Shown: piece after piece, positions 24,613 to 32,770 of the stretch
Layout of the letters: every line of letters begins with the position of its first letter
Numbering within the stretch: the stretch's first letter is position 1
Source: Arthrobacter frigidicola
GTDB lineage: Bacteria > Actinomycetota > Actinomycetes > Actinomycetales > Micrococcaceae
Direction of reading: 5' to 3'
NCBI GenBank assembly: GCA_003602285.1
Contig: QZVU01000011.1
Span: 1-40,439, forward strand
DNA length: 40,439 bases
Position numbers and translations under genes: made by a program
The notes under the pieces: model-generated
Database searches by the model: none
Seen by the model: only the letters and a program-made list of their open reading frames with translations
What the model was told of the DNA's origin: nothing

Positions 24613-26174
24613 AACGCCGCCTCCTGTCGATCGAGTGCGCTGGTATGGGGAACGTGCTTCCAGTCCGCGGCACGGCCAAGGGAGATATCGATGATGCCCT
24701 TGACGTAGACGATATTGAGGAACATATCAAAGCAGAGTTCGGGCAGGAGCGTCACGGCCAGCAGGCGGGCACGCCATCCGCCCTTCCAGACGGTGCACAC
24801 CCGTTCGACCATGAACAGGGCGCCAAGGCCCAGCCAGAACGGAAACCAGACCCACTCATCGAGGGAAAGCACCATGAGGAGTCCGAGCAGCAGGTAGGAG
24901 CCAAGGGCAATGACCCCGTACCCGATGCCAAGCTGCTGCACCCAGTACCGCAGGGTCTGCGGCGTCACGCCGTAGGCACCGATGTTTTCAAGGGCCCCGC
25001 GCTGCCACCGGAGCCGCTGGGCCCACAGCATGGACCAGCTCGGCATCAGTTCGGTGACAACGGTGCACTGGTCCGGGGAGATGATCAGCGCGCCCAGGGA
25101 CTTCAGCGCGATCGTCAGCTCATTGTCCTCGGTGAGGGCCGCCGTATCGTAGACGTCCCCGCTGGTGCCGGGGATCGAGATCCCCCGCTGCTCGGCGACG
25201 GTTCTCAATGCGGCAGGACGGAAGAGCGACGCCGTCCCCGTCAGGACAAACACCCGTCCCCGTCGGCGCCGGATCTGCCGGCTGTAGCGGATGTACTCGT
25301 TGCGCTGGAACTGGCCCAGCAGTCCGTGTCCCTGCTCGCCGTAGAACAGGCCGCCGACCGCCATCAGCGCGCGGTCATCCGTGAAGCGCTGTACGGCTGC
25401 CGCAAGGAATCCGTCGTCGATCCGGGTATCGGCGTCCATGACCATGACGACGTCGTTGGGGCCCTGAGAGGGGAGGATCCGGGTGAGCACCTGATTCAGG
25501 GCGCCGGCCTTCTTCCGGGCGTTGTTGACCGACTCGAACACCTCCACCCCGGCACGGCGGGCCAGTGCGACCGTGGCGTCGGTGCAGTTGTCCGCAACAA
25601 CGATGATCCGCTCCGGGGGGTGTGACTGGGTCCGGAGCGAAGCGATGGTAGCCGGCAGCGAGGCCTCCTCGTTGTGCGCCGGGATGAGCACGGTGACACT
25701 GACCGGGCCGGAATAGACACCCCTCGTCGCGGCCATCACAACCCGCGGCGCCAGCGGAGTACTGACCGGGTTGGCCGAACGCCGCGACCGGGTCGCGATC
25801 CGGTGTTCCAGCAGCGCCACGCCGGCCGCCAGAAGCACCGCCAAGGCCATGGCGATGGCCAGCACGCGGACCGGGGGCGTGTCCGTGTTGTACAGCACGC
25901 GCCACAACCCCAGGATGACGCCGCTGGCCGGACCTTCCACCTGGGACGGCCCACCGACAGCGACGGCTGCCCACAGCGCGGCCGCCGCTCCGGCGGCCAG
26001 CACGGCGATGACCAGGCCCACCGTCCGGTGGAAGCGTCCTCTCGCTGCAGGGCCCGAAGCGGTCCCTCGTGAGGACGTCCCCTCCCCCGAGGGCGTGGTG
26101 GTGGAATCAGGAGCCGACTGCCGGCGCGGGCACGGTGCCGGAGTGCGGGGCGGGTGGGCTTTCGTCGTGTCCAC
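24609..26174 (-). CDS. Processive membrane family 2 glycosyltransferase
   Basis: A 521-residue enzyme of the cellulose-synthase/poly-N-acetylglucosamine-synthase type. Two N-terminal helices (about 48-70 and 96-120) precede a GT-A domain starting VTVLIPAHNEEASLPATI. The catalytic motifs are VADNCTD, MDADTR, TEDNEL and QRLRW (the QxxRW processivity motif). Three or more helices follow (YGVIALGSYLLLGLLMVLS and others). It should polymerise and export a beta-linked glycan. The GTG at 26174 has a poor ribosome-binding site. It is coupled to a 73-residue membrane protein and is separate from the cluster at 1-10455. Confidence 0.88.
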   Translation of the reverse strand: MDTTKAHPPRTPAPCPRRQSAPDSTTTPSGEGTSSRGTASGPAARGRFHRTVGLVIAVLAAGAAAALWAAVAVGGPSQVEGPASGVILGLWRVLYNTDTPPVRVLAIAMALAVLLAAGVALLEHRIATRSRRSANPVSTPLAPRVVMAATRGVYSGPVSVTVLIPAHNEEASLPATIASLRTQSHPPERIIVVADNCTDATVALARRAGVEVFESVNNARKKAGALNQVLTRILPSQGPNDVVMVMDADTRIDDGFLAAAVQRFTDDRALMAVGGLFYGEQGHGLLGQFQRNEYIRYSRQIRRRRGRVFVLTGTASLFRPAALRTVAEQRGISIPGTSGDVYDTAALTEDNELTIALKSLGALIISPDQCTVVTELMPSWSMLWAQRLRWQRGALENIGAYGVTPQTLRYWVQQLGIGYGVIALGSYLLLGLLMVLSLDEWVWFPFWLGLGALFMVERVCTVWKGGWRARLLAVTLLPELCFDMFLNIVYVKGIIDISLGRAADWKHVPHTSALDRQEAAL

Positions 26175-26584
26175 GGAGCGTCAGCCGGCAGCCGGCCGGG
26201 CGCCAATACGGGCAGGATGAAGCGCCTGAACATTCATGAGATTGAGACCTTTTCGCACGCGCTGCGGACCGCAGCTTCTCGGATTGCCGAGTCCGCCCCA
26301 CACCCCAGCGGTGCGGCGGGTACTTCCTTCCCGGCCTGCTCACGGTACCGAACTGCATCCCATTCCGCCACACAGCCACGGCGAAGCGGGCCGCGGCACC
26401 CCGCCGACGAGCGGTTGGCCCTGCCGTCGGGTCCCTCCGGCGTTCCCGAGACGGCCCCGGAGGGACCCGGCGGGCCGCGGAGCTGCATCCTCCGACGCAC
26501 GCCCCGGGCAGAATTGGAGAAACCGATCTATCGTGCAGACCCCGCGGCTCCCGTGGGTGGGTGCGCAGCCGAAAGGAGAACGCC
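26175..26584. other. Divergent intergenic region without a supported gene
   Basis: About 410 bases between the minus-strand glycosyltransferase and the plus-strand GrpB-like gene. Open frames cross it on both strands, but their products are Arg/Pro/Gly-rich with no recognisable domain, as expected by chance in GC-rich DNA. A TATCGT at 26529-26534 could be the -10 box of the downstream gene, giving a leader of about 45 bases. I see nothing else. Confidence 0.4.
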
Positions 26585-27052
26585 GTGACCCGCTGGCAAC
26601 TCACCACACCGGAAACCGTCGGTCAGGCGGTCGCCGCGCTCGCCGAGGAGCGCAGGAAACTGATCGCCGAAGGAGTGCCGGGCGACTTGTTCCTCACCGG
26701 AGGGAGCAGCCTGGCGGGCCTCCTCACCAAGGGGGATATCGACCTTCACCTCCGGGTCACGGCAGACGAGTTCCCGGTGGCGGTTTCCCGGCTTCCGGGC
26801 CTCTTCGCGGCCGCCCGGACGGAGATCTGGACCACCTGGTTCGCCGTCTTCGAGCGGGCCTCGACCCCTCCGGTCGGTGTGGCGGTCACAGTTGTCGGTT
26901 CCGAACACGACCTGAGGTTCGTCCGGTCCTGGGAACGGATGGGACAGAGCGCCGCTGCGCGGGAGCAGTACAACCGCCTGAAGCGGACCAGCACGGACGT
27001 CGAAGCGGACAAGTCGCGGTTCTTCGACAGCCTTACGGCCGCGGCGCTGTAG
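26585..27052 (+). CDS. Nucleotidyltransferase-like protein (GrpB-related)
   Basis: A 155-residue protein with the nucleotidyltransferase-fold signature FLTGGSSLAGLLTKGDIDLHLRV (GG-S...GDIDL) near residues 38-60. The C terminus (FVRSWERMGQSAAAREQYNRLKR) looks like the end of GrpB-family proteins. GrpB-type proteins are single-domain relatives of polymerase-beta nucleotidyltransferases with unclear roles. The GTG start at 26585 has AGGAG eight bases upstream, which decides it over an in-frame ATG at 26561. It converges with a VOC gene. Confidence 0.75.
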   Translation: MTRWQLTTPETVGQAVAALAEERRKLIAEGVPGDLFLTGGSSLAGLLTKGDIDLHLRVTADEFPVAVSRLPGLFAAARTEIWTTWFAVFERASTPPVGVAVTVVGSEHDLRFVRSWERMGQSAAAREQYNRLKRTSTDVEADKSRFFDSLTAAAL

Positions 27053-27066
27053 TCACGCCTGCGTTG

Positions 27067-27447
27067 TCATGACCAGGAGCGGGCCAGGGCGCTGAACGTC
27101 TCCTCGTCGCTGTGGACCGGAATGACGCACAGCAGGTGGCCGCCGGGGGCACGGAGGGTGTGGCATCCCTGCCAGCTTGAGACCTCAACGGCGCCCAGGC
27201 CGGTTAGCCGGGCCACCTCCGCAGGAACGTCATCCGTCTCGATGTCCACGTGGTAGCGGACCGCGTCCTCGACCGACTGAACGGCGACGACCAGGTTCGG
27301 CACGCACTCCTGCAGGGTTTGGAACTGCGGTTCCCCGGGCGGACTCTGGGCCGGCACCCCGAGGGCGCTCGACCAGAAGCTCGCGCTCGCCTCGGCCTGG
27401 TCGGACGGCGCGTCGATCAGGATCGTGGACAGGCGGCTGCGGTGCAT
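27067..27447 (-). CDS. VOC (glyoxalase-like) protein
   Basis: A 126-residue single-domain glyoxalase-fold protein. STILIDAPSDQAEASASFWS, YHVDIETDDVPAEVARLTGL and TLRAPGGHLLCVIPV are the usual strand pattern. ATG at 27447 has GAGGAG six bases upstream. The substrate is unknown. It sits in a run of small enzymes and converges with the GrpB-like gene, leaving 14 bases between the stops. Confidence 0.85.
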   Translation of the reverse strand: MHRSRLSTILIDAPSDQAEASASFWSSALGVPAQSPPGEPQFQTLQECVPNLVVAVQSVEDAVRYHVDIETDDVPAEVARLTGLGAVEVSSWQGCHTLRAPGGHLLCVIPVHSDEETFSALARSWS

Positions 27448-27614
27448 AAGGGCTCCTCGTTGTCGGCTGCGCGGTCCAACGCCGTCGAACACGCAATAAC
27501 GTCCGTGCCGACGACCGTGGACCGCTTCCCGGGGGCGTCACGGTGACTTCCTCATCTTCGCGCGGGGTGGGATCCGGGCCAACCCCTGGGTGCCGTGTCG
27601 GGGAGCGGGCGGGT

Positions 27615-27669
27615 CCGGCGCGGAACGCGGTGAACGGCCATTCCGGCCATCCTCAGTGTTCCGCGCCGG
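27615..27669 (-). terminator. GC-rich hairpin after the DUF1059 gene
   Basis: A perfect 12-bp inverted repeat, CCGGCGCGGAAC/GTTCCGCGCCGG (27615-27626 and 27658-27669), with a 31-base loop that itself contains two GGCC repeats. It begins 12 bases past the stop of the DUF1059 gene on the minus strand. There is no U-run, as at the hairpin after the Ala-rich gene. Confidence 0.5.
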
Positions 27670-27681
27670 CGCCGGGCTGTC

Positions 27682-27918
27682 TCAGCCTTCGGGAAGCGAT
27701 GCGAAGGCCTTCTTGGTGTTGCGGTACCACCCCATCCCTTTGACGGGATTCCTCCACCGGCCCTTCATCGCTTCGTGGGCCTCCTGGTGGGTGGAGTCGC
27801 CGGATTTCACGGCGTCGCGGAGGTGCCGGTCCTGGGCCTGGATGACGTCGTCGGCGGTCTCTCCGCTCAGCGCCAGATCACAGGGGCCGCCGAGTTGCTT
27901 GCAGGTCATGGTTTTCAT
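27682..27918 (-). CDS. DUF1059-like small protein
   Basis: A 78-residue protein beginning MKTMTCKQLGGPCDLALSGE, the pattern of DUF1059 proteins (a CxxLGGxCD motif near the N terminus). It continues DVIQAQDRHLRDAVKSGDST and ends in a basic tail (RWRNPVKGMGWYRNTKKAFA). The two Cys could bind a metal or form a disulfide. The family has no known function. ATG at 27918 has AAGGA eight bases upstream. The hairpin just downstream makes it look like a stand-alone transcript. Confidence 0.8.
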   Translation of the reverse strand: MKTMTCKQLGGPCDLALSGETADDVIQAQDRHLRDAVKSGDSTHQEAHEAMKGRWRNPVKGMGWYRNTKKAFASLPEG

Positions 27919-28035
27919 CGCGGGTTCCTTCTTCTGTCGGTTCAATCCGGGACCGCATCGCGGGTCCTATCTCTATGACGGATGCCGCGCCGCGGATGTG
28001 ACCACCGGGCACTGGAAGTTCGGGCAGCCTGGGGA

Positions 28036-28875
28036 TCACCTGCGCGCAGCAGCCTCACGCCGCGTCAGGGATGCCAGCACATCCGGCTGCGCGCGGAAGG
28101 TGATCGCCTGCACAACCCCGTTCGCGATGGTGAAGTCGAACACCACGCGGGCCTGGCCGCGGTGGAACCAGGCCGCGCCGGGACGATCTCCAAGGAAGAC
28201 CGGCAGGGCGGCCTTGGCCGCGCCGTCGAACATCGCGGCGACCTCATTCCGCCCCTCGAGCCGGTCGGGAGTACCAGCCGCTATGGCCTCCACATCGGCG
28301 GTGACCAGGACGTCAGGTGCCAGGAGGTGGACAAGGCGCGCGAAGTTGCCGCCCCTGGCGGCGGACAGGAAGGCATCGACCACTTCCCAGTCGGCCGGCG
28401 TCCCCTGCGGCGCCACCGCCGATACCTTCGAGCGCGCCCGCGAGGCGAGCTTGCGGGCGGCCATCGAGGAGACATCGAGGACGGACGCGATGGTATGGAA
28501 GTCCACGCTGAAGGTGTCATGGAGCACGAACGCCACCCGCTCCGCGGGCGACAAGCGCTCGAGGACGACCTGCAGCGCGACTCCGACCGAATCGGCCAGC
28601 ACCACCCGTTCGGCCGGGTCCGGCGCAAACTGCGCTTCGTGCAGCTCCATCGGTTCAGTGGGCTCGGGAACCTTGGCGCGGAGGCGGTCCAGGCACAGCC
28701 GTGTCGTCACGACAGTGAGCCAGGCCGGCACGCTGGCGATCTCAGCCCCCGTGCCGTCGAACCGCAGCCAGGCCTGCTGGACGATGTCCTCGGCCTCGGC
28801 TCGATCATCGAGCAGACCGGCAGCGATGCGGACGAGCCGGGGGCGCTCCGCCTCGAACTGCTCACTCGGGTCCAT
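28036..28875 (-). CDS. ECF41/SigJ-type sigma factor with SnoaL-like C-terminal domain
   Basis: A 279-residue sigma factor. Region 2 is LVRIAAGLLDDRAEAEDIVQ followed by AWLRFDG; region 4 is LSPAERVAFVLHDTFSVDFH then VSSMAARKLASRARSKV. A SnoaL-like domain follows (DAFLSAARGGNFARLVHLLA to VVQAITFRAQPDVLASL). In the ECF41 group this fused domain replaces a separate anti-sigma factor and tunes activity. The family's usual NPDKL ending reads RAQPDVLASL here, so that contact may differ. ATG at 28875 follows GGTGAG at good spacing. It follows the ABC exporter operon after a 92-base gap; neighbours of ECF41 factors are often their targets, but that link is not shown. Confidence 0.88.
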   Translation of the reverse strand: MDPSEQFEAERPRLVRIAAGLLDDRAEAEDIVQQAWLRFDGTGAEIASVPAWLTVVTTRLCLDRLRAKVPEPTEPMELHEAQFAPDPAERVVLADSVGVALQVVLERLSPAERVAFVLHDTFSVDFHTIASVLDVSSMAARKLASRARSKVSAVAPQGTPADWEVVDAFLSAARGGNFARLVHLLAPDVLVTADVEAIAAGTPDRLEGRNEVAAMFDGAAKAALPVFLGDRPGAAWFHRGQARVVFDFTIANGVVQAITFRAQPDVLASLTRREAAARR

Positions 28876-28967
28876 GAAGCTCACCCTATGCGGCTTCACA
28901 GCGGAGCGAAACGACGAAAGGCAGCCGTTCAGCGCACCCGTATTGGGGTCGGTGCGGTGCGATGCGC

Positions 28968-29729
28968 TCAGCTGACCCTGTTCCGGTAGATCATCGCCGA
29001 GCAGCCGTAGGCGACAACAAGGATTCCCACGCACCAGCCGACAGCAGTCCAGATGTCATCTCCGACGGGCTGCTCGGCGAAGAGGCCCCGGATGGTATTG
29101 ACGATCGACGTGACCGGCTGATTCTCGGCGAACCACCGTACCGGCCCGGGCATGGTCTCGGTGGGAACGAAAGCGGAGCTGATGAAAGGCAGGAAGATGA
29201 GCGGATACGAGAATGCGCTTGCGCCGTCTACCGACTTCGCCGAGAGACCGGCCACCACGGCGATCCAGGTCAGCGCCAGGGTGAAGGCGGTCAGGATGCC
29301 CGTAACCGCAAGCCACGAGGAGACACCGGCCCCGGTGCGGAAACCCATCAGCAGCGCAACCCCCACAACGACGATGAGCGAGACCGCGTTGGCCACCAGT
29401 GAGGTGAGCACGTGCGCCCACAGCACGGAGGACCGTGCGATGGGCATTGACTGGAACCGGTCGACGATGCCGCCCTTGAGGTCAAGGAACAACCGGTAGG
29501 CGGTGTAGGCGATTCCTGAGGCCACGGTAATCAGCAGGATGCCGGGCAGCAGGTAGTTCACGTAGGACCCGGCGCCGGTGTCGATGGCGCCGCCGAAGAC
29601 ATACACGAACAGGAGCAGGAAGGCGATGGGCATGACAGCGGTGGTGATGATGGTGTCAGGGCTGCGCACGATGTGGCGCAGGGACCGCCCGGTCAGGACG
29701 GCGGTATCACCGAAAGCGCGGATCGTCAT
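28968..29729 (-). CDS. ABC-2 type exporter permease, DrrB-like
   Basis: A 253-residue membrane protein with about six helices, including IITTAVMPIAFLLLFVYVFG, NYLLPGILLITVASGIAYTA and YPLIFLPFISSAFVPTETMP. It matches the DrrB/ABC-2 permease family, which works with a DrrA-type ATPase to export drugs or lipids. Its ATG overlaps the ATPase stop by four bases. The conserved FPLIFxPFxSSAFVPTxxMP segment is intact. It is the last gene of the PadR operon. Confidence 0.88.
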   Translation of the reverse strand: MTIRAFGDTAVLTGRSLRHIVRSPDTIITTAVMPIAFLLLFVYVFGGAIDTGAGSYVNYLLPGILLITVASGIAYTAYRLFLDLKGGIVDRFQSMPIARSSVLWAHVLTSLVANAVSLIVVVGVALLMGFRTGAGVSSWLAVTGILTAFTLALTWIAVVAGLSAKSVDGASAFSYPLIFLPFISSAFVPTETMPGPVRWFAENQPVTSIVNTIRGLFAEQPVGDDIWTAVGWCVGILVVAYGCSAMIYRNRVS

Positions 29730-30541
29730 CTTCTTCCCTTCCAGTCAGAGGCGGCGGCACCGTCCCGGGCAGCCTCGCGCCCGCCTCCCGCTGTGCCGAT
29801 GATGGCCAGAAAAATCTCCTCGAGGCCCGGCTGCTTTTCGACGTACTCGACTGTGGCTGCGGGCATGAGCTGTTTCAGCTCAGCAAGGGTGCCGTTGGCG
29901 ATGATGCGCCCCTCATGCAGGATGGCGATCCGGTCGGCGAGGTGTTCAGCCTCCTCCAGGTACTGGGTGGTGAGCAGGACAGTTGTGCCGCCCCGGGCGA
30001 GCTCCTTCACCGTCCTCCACACCTCCATGCGCCCCTCGGGGTCGAGCCCCGTCGTTGGTTCGTCGAGGAACACCACCGGCGGCTTGCCGATCAGGCTCAT
30101 CGCAATGTCAAGACGCCGCCGCATGCCGCCGGAATAAGTCGAGACTCTGCGCCTCCCGGCGTCTGCGAGCGCGAACCGCGCAAGCAGCTCGTCGGCGATC
30201 CCGCCTGCGTTCTTGAGGTGCCGCAGCCTGGCGACGAGCACCAGGTTCTCCCGACCGCTGAGAATCTCGTCAACGGCGGCAAACTGGCCGGTGAGGCTGA
30301 TGACCTCCCGCACCTCGGCGGCTTGCGCGCTGACGTCGAAGCCGTGAACGGTGGCAGTTCCCGTATCCGCGGTCAACAGCGTTGAAAGGATTCTCACCGC
30401 GGTGGTCTTGCCCGCGCCGTTCGAGCCGAGAAGAGCGAAAACACTCCCCCGCGGCGCGTCGAGATCGACCCCCCTCAGCACGTGCACGTCCCTGTACGAC
30501 TTCCGCAGACCGCGCACCCGGATGGCCGTCTCAGCCGTCAT
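29726..30541 (-). CDS. ABC exporter ATPase, DrrA-like
   Basis: A 271-residue ATPase that powers the adjacent permease. It contains Walker A LLGSNGAGKTT (about 37-47), the signature TYSGGMRRRLDIAMSL, Walker B VVFLDEPTTGLD and the switch TTQYLEEAEHL, all standard for the DrrA group. The N terminus overlaps the DUF1048 gene by 11 bases and its stop overlaps the permease start by four. Such pairs export anthracyclines in producers, but in a PadR-regulated operon they usually export a broader set of toxic compounds. Confidence 0.9.
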   Translation of the reverse strand: MTAETAIRVRGLRKSYRDVHVLRGVDLDAPRGSVFALLGSNGAGKTTAVRILSTLLTADTGTATVHGFDVSAQAAEVREVISLTGQFAAVDEILSGRENLVLVARLRHLKNAGGIADELLARFALADAGRRRVSTYSGGMRRRLDIAMSLIGKPPVVFLDEPTTGLDPEGRMEVWRTVKELARGGTTVLLTTQYLEEAEHLADRIAILHEGRIIANGTLAELKQLMPAATVEYVEKQPGLEEIFLAIIGTAGGGREAARDGAAASDWKGRR

Positions 30542-30902
30542 TTCGGTCCTCCTTCTCCGCGTCGTCGATGGCCTTGGTCAGCCGCGCGCGTTCTTTGTCG
30601 ATCCACTGCTTGCCGCTGTAGGCCTGGGCGAAAGTTTCGGCGAACTCGACCGGGTCCTCGCCCACGATGGCGCGCACCGGAGTGCCGTCCTCGGCGGCGC
30701 GTTCCCAGAGGTCGACGGAGTCGCCCATCATGGTCAGTAGAGTCTCGCCGTCCGTAGCGCCCCCGTAGTACATGAGGTACCGCTGCACGGCCTTGGCAAC
30801 GGTGCCATACGGCTCGGGCAGGGCCTCGATGCGCGCCCTGTACTGCTTGTACTGCTTCTTCTGCCCGAGCGAGCCGGTAACAGTCTCGATCCAGTTGGCC
30901 AT
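30531..30902 (-). CDS. DUF1048 family protein
   Basis: A 123-residue helical protein of the DUF1048 family: QKKQYKQYRARIEALPEPYG, AVQRYLMYYGGATDG, VDLWERAAEDGTPVRAIVGE and DPVEFAETFAQAY are characteristic. These small soluble proteins are found between PadR regulators and ABC exporters and have no known role. ATG at 30902 has GGAG nine bases upstream. It starts two bases after the PadR stop and overlaps the DrrA-like gene, so it belongs to the same transcript. Confidence 0.88.
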   Translation of the reverse strand: MANWIETVTGSLGQKKQYKQYRARIEALPEPYGTVAKAVQRYLMYYGGATDGETLLTMMGDSVDLWERAAEDGTPVRAIVGEDPVEFAETFAQAYSGKQWIDKERARLTKAIDDAEKEDRNDG

Positions 30903-30904
30903 AA

Positions 30905-31234
30905 TCACTTCTCTCCTTCGCGGAGCTGTTCGAGACGTTCGGTGAGGAAGCTCCAGGTCCTCCAGAACTCGTTGAGATATTCCTGCCCCTGAGCGTTCAG
31001 CGTGTACACCTTGCGCGGAGGTCCCTTTTCCGAGGGGACTTTCTCCACATCGACAAGGTGCCGCTGTTCGATCCGCACCAGCAGCGCGTAAATGGTTCCT
31101 TCGGCAATATCGGTGAAGCCCTGGTCCCGCAGCCACGCCGTGATCTCGTACCCGTAGGCGGGTCGGGAGGAAAGCATCGCCAGCACTATCCCCTCGAGGA
31201 CCCCCTTGAGCATCTCCGTGGCTTGCTTACCCAT
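30905..31234 (-). CDS. PadR family transcriptional regulator
   Basis: A 109-residue winged-helix repressor. GVLEGIVLAMLSSRPAYGYE, TDIAEGTIYALLVRIEQRHL and GPPRKVYTLNAQGQEYL are the standard PadR motifs (recognition helix and wing). The C-terminal helix for dimerisation is short. PadR proteins usually repress their own operon and a neighbouring exporter until a drug binds. ATG at 31234 has GAGG seven bases upstream. It is the first gene of the operon with the DUF1048 and exporter genes; its promoter holds a palindrome next to the -10 box. Confidence 0.9.
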   Translation of the reverse strand: MGKQATEMLKGVLEGIVLAMLSSRPAYGYEITAWLRDQGFTDIAEGTIYALLVRIEQRHLVDVEKVPSEKGPPRKVYTLNAQGQEYLNEFWRTWSFLTERLEQLREGEK

Positions 31235-31267
31235 AGGGAGCCTCACTTCGCTAATCATTGTCGCTAG

Positions 31268-31305
31268 GTACCGGTACATAGTAACACTGAGTAGAAGGAA
31301 TGCAA
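31268..31305 (-). promoter_or_regulatory. Promoter and operator of the PadR-exporter operon
   Basis: On the minus strand a -35 box TTGCAT (31300-31305) and a -10 box TACTAT (31278-31283) are separated by 16 bases, the best conventional promoter in the window. Immediately downstream is the perfect palindrome GTACCGGTAC (31268-31277), at the transcription start. That position suits a PadR dimer repressing its own operon. Confidence 0.65.
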
Positions 31306-31434
31306 CGGCCGGGCACAATGGCCTGCACGCAGGGGCCAAGTGGCGCAGCGGATCCTCCGGATCAGACCACGTCGGATTTCCCGTAGGGGTCAAGGCGATT
31401 CCGCACAGGTACCGTTGCGGCAGCGCCCGCTTTG

Positions 31435-31440
31435 TAGACT
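31435..31440 (+). promoter_or_regulatory. Leaderless -10 box of the PhnB-like gene
   Basis: TAGACT followed by six bases (GTGCCC) and the ATG at 31447, with no ribosome-binding site. This spacing supports the ATG over the in-frame GTG two codons upstream. Confidence 0.55.
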
Positions 31441-31446
31441 GTGCCC

Positions 31447-31848
31447 ATGACGGCCCCGCAGATCTACCTCAGCTTCCCCGGCACCGCCCGTGAAGCGCTT
31501 GGTTTCTACGCCGACGTTTTCGGCGGCACGCTCTCCCTTCACACCTTCGAGGACTTCGGCCGGACCGACGGCCCGGCGGACGCGATAGCGCACGGAGTGC
31601 TCAGCGGCGTGGTCGATCTGGCCGGGTCCGATGCGGCGGCGGGTGAGAAGAGTGTCCGGTTTGAAGGTGTGATGCTCTCCTTGCTGGGCGCGGCTGAACC
31701 AGACACGCTCCACGGGTGGTTCGACCGGCTCGCGGACGACGGCGTGGTCGTCGATCCGCTTTCGCCGAAGCCGTGGGGCGCCTCCGATGGCCAGGTCATT
31801 GACCGTCACGGCGTCCACTGGCTGATCGGGTACGAACCCGGGCGGTAA
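31447..31848 (+). CDS. PhnB-like VOC protein
   Basis: A 133-residue glyoxalase-fold protein close to PhnB/3-demethylubiquinone-like members: PQIYLSFPGTAREALGFYAD and VFGGTLSLHTFEDF at the N terminus, and DPLSPKPWGASDGQVIDRHG then VHWLIGY at the end. The role is unknown in such relatives. The start is ATG at 31447; its promoter has leaderless spacing, and it is divergent from the PadR operon. The two genes are separated by about 210 bases. Confidence 0.85.
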   Translation: MTAPQIYLSFPGTAREALGFYADVFGGTLSLHTFEDFGRTDGPADAIAHGVLSGVVDLAGSDAAAGEKSVRFEGVMLSLLGAAEPDTLHGWFDRLADDGVVVDPLSPKPWGASDGQVIDRHGVHWLIGYEPGR

Positions 31849-31888
31849 GGAACTGGAAGTGACCCGGCCGCAGCCGGTCGCCGGCCCT

Positions 31889-32770
31889 TCAATCTCCCTC
31901 AGCTGTCGCCCAGTGGGCGGGCACCTTCAGGTCGGCCGGGAGGCGTGTGGCCCGGCTGCCTCCCGCTGCGCCCAGTTGGGACTGGGTCAGGTACAGGGCC
32001 TGCGAGAGATCCGCGCCGTCGAGGCGGGCGTCGCGGAGGTCGGCTCCAAGCAGGTCGACGCCGGAGAGGTCGCTGAACCTCAGGTCCGCCGCGATCAGAT
32101 ACGCACCGCGGAGGTCCGCCCCGCACAGCCGCCTCGACCTCAGATTCCTGCCGATTAGGTCCGCGCCGGGCACCAGCGCGGCGTCGAGGTGCTCGCGGCC
32201 GGCTGCGGAGTAGGACTCCCTCACTTCCTCACTGATCTCCATCAGGACAGCCCTGACGTCGGAATGCACTTCCTCGACCTCCAATCCCGAAAATTGCCGC
32301 ACCCCGCCACCCATGGCCGCCTCGATTGTCCTCCTGAGCCGGCCCGCCCGCTGCCGGGCCTCCGGATCGAAGGTCCGGCCCTGTGCCTCCACCAGGTGCC
32401 AGAGCATCTCGTGAAGCTGCCGCGCGGTGTTGAACGCGGCGAACATGTCCCGCCGCGACTCCGGGTCCGCGGCCCAGCTGATTCCTCCAAACAGTCCCTG
32501 GGAGACCTGCTGGCCCGCCCCGAAGCAGTCAAAGACGGTGCAGCCGCGGAAGCCACGCGGCCGGAGGGCCCCATGGATGGTGCAGGAGAAGTCGGACGCG
32601 AGGTTCCGGCAGGGCGTTCCGGCCGGCTTATCGACGGCGAAGTCCGCGGACCGCGAGAAGCCAAGGGCGGTGCAGCAGAGGGCGAAGCAATTTGTGCAGT
32701 CCGGACGCAGGGAGCGCCGGTCAAGGGAAGGTGGGGTGTCCGTGGTGGAAGAGGTTGGTGCTGGGCGCAT
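31889..32770 (-). CDS. Cys-cluster (YkgJ-like) plus pentapeptide-repeat protein
   Basis: A 293-residue protein of two parts. Residues 20-80 form a Cys cluster (CTNCFALCC, then single Cys in GTPCRNLASDFSCTIHG and FRGCTVFDCFG) like YkgJ-type metal-binding proteins. After a helical middle part, residues 205-265 are pentapeptide repeats of the A(D/N)LxX type (LCGADLRGAYLIAADLRFSD, LLGADLRDARLDGADLSQA). Pentapeptide repeats make a right-handed beta-helix; some protect DNA gyrase. The role of the fusion is unknown. ATG at 32770 has GGAG six bases upstream. It is divergent from the methyltransferase gene. Confidence 0.82.
   Translation of the reverse strand: MRPAPTSSTTDTPPSLDRRSLRPDCTNCFALCCTALGFSRSADFAVDKPAGTPCRNLASDFSCTIHGALRPRGFRGCTVFDCFGAGQQVSQGLFGGISWAADPESRRDMFAAFNTARQLHEMLWHLVEAQGRTFDPEARQRAGRLRRTIEAAMGGGVRQFSGLEVEEVHSDVRAVLMEISEEVRESYSAAGREHLDAALVPGADLIGRNLRSRRLCGADLRGAYLIAADLRFSDLSGVDLLGADLRDARLDGADLSQALYLTQSQLGAAGGSRATRLPADLKVPAHWATAEGD

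Noticed and set aside
24600-25625. Long plus-strand open frame (about 341 codons) opposite the processive GT2
   Set aside because: It overlaps a gene with all GT2 catalytic motifs; the product is Gln/Arg/Pro-rich with no family.
26154-26588. Overlapping open frames on both strands in the gap between the GT2 and GrpB-like genes
   Set aside because: None has a recognisable product; Arg/Pro/Ser composition fits chance.
27590-28975. Long plus-strand open frame (about 461 codons) opposite the DUF1059 and SigJ-type genes
   Set aside because: The minus-strand genes show clear domains and ribosome-binding sites; this frame shows neither.
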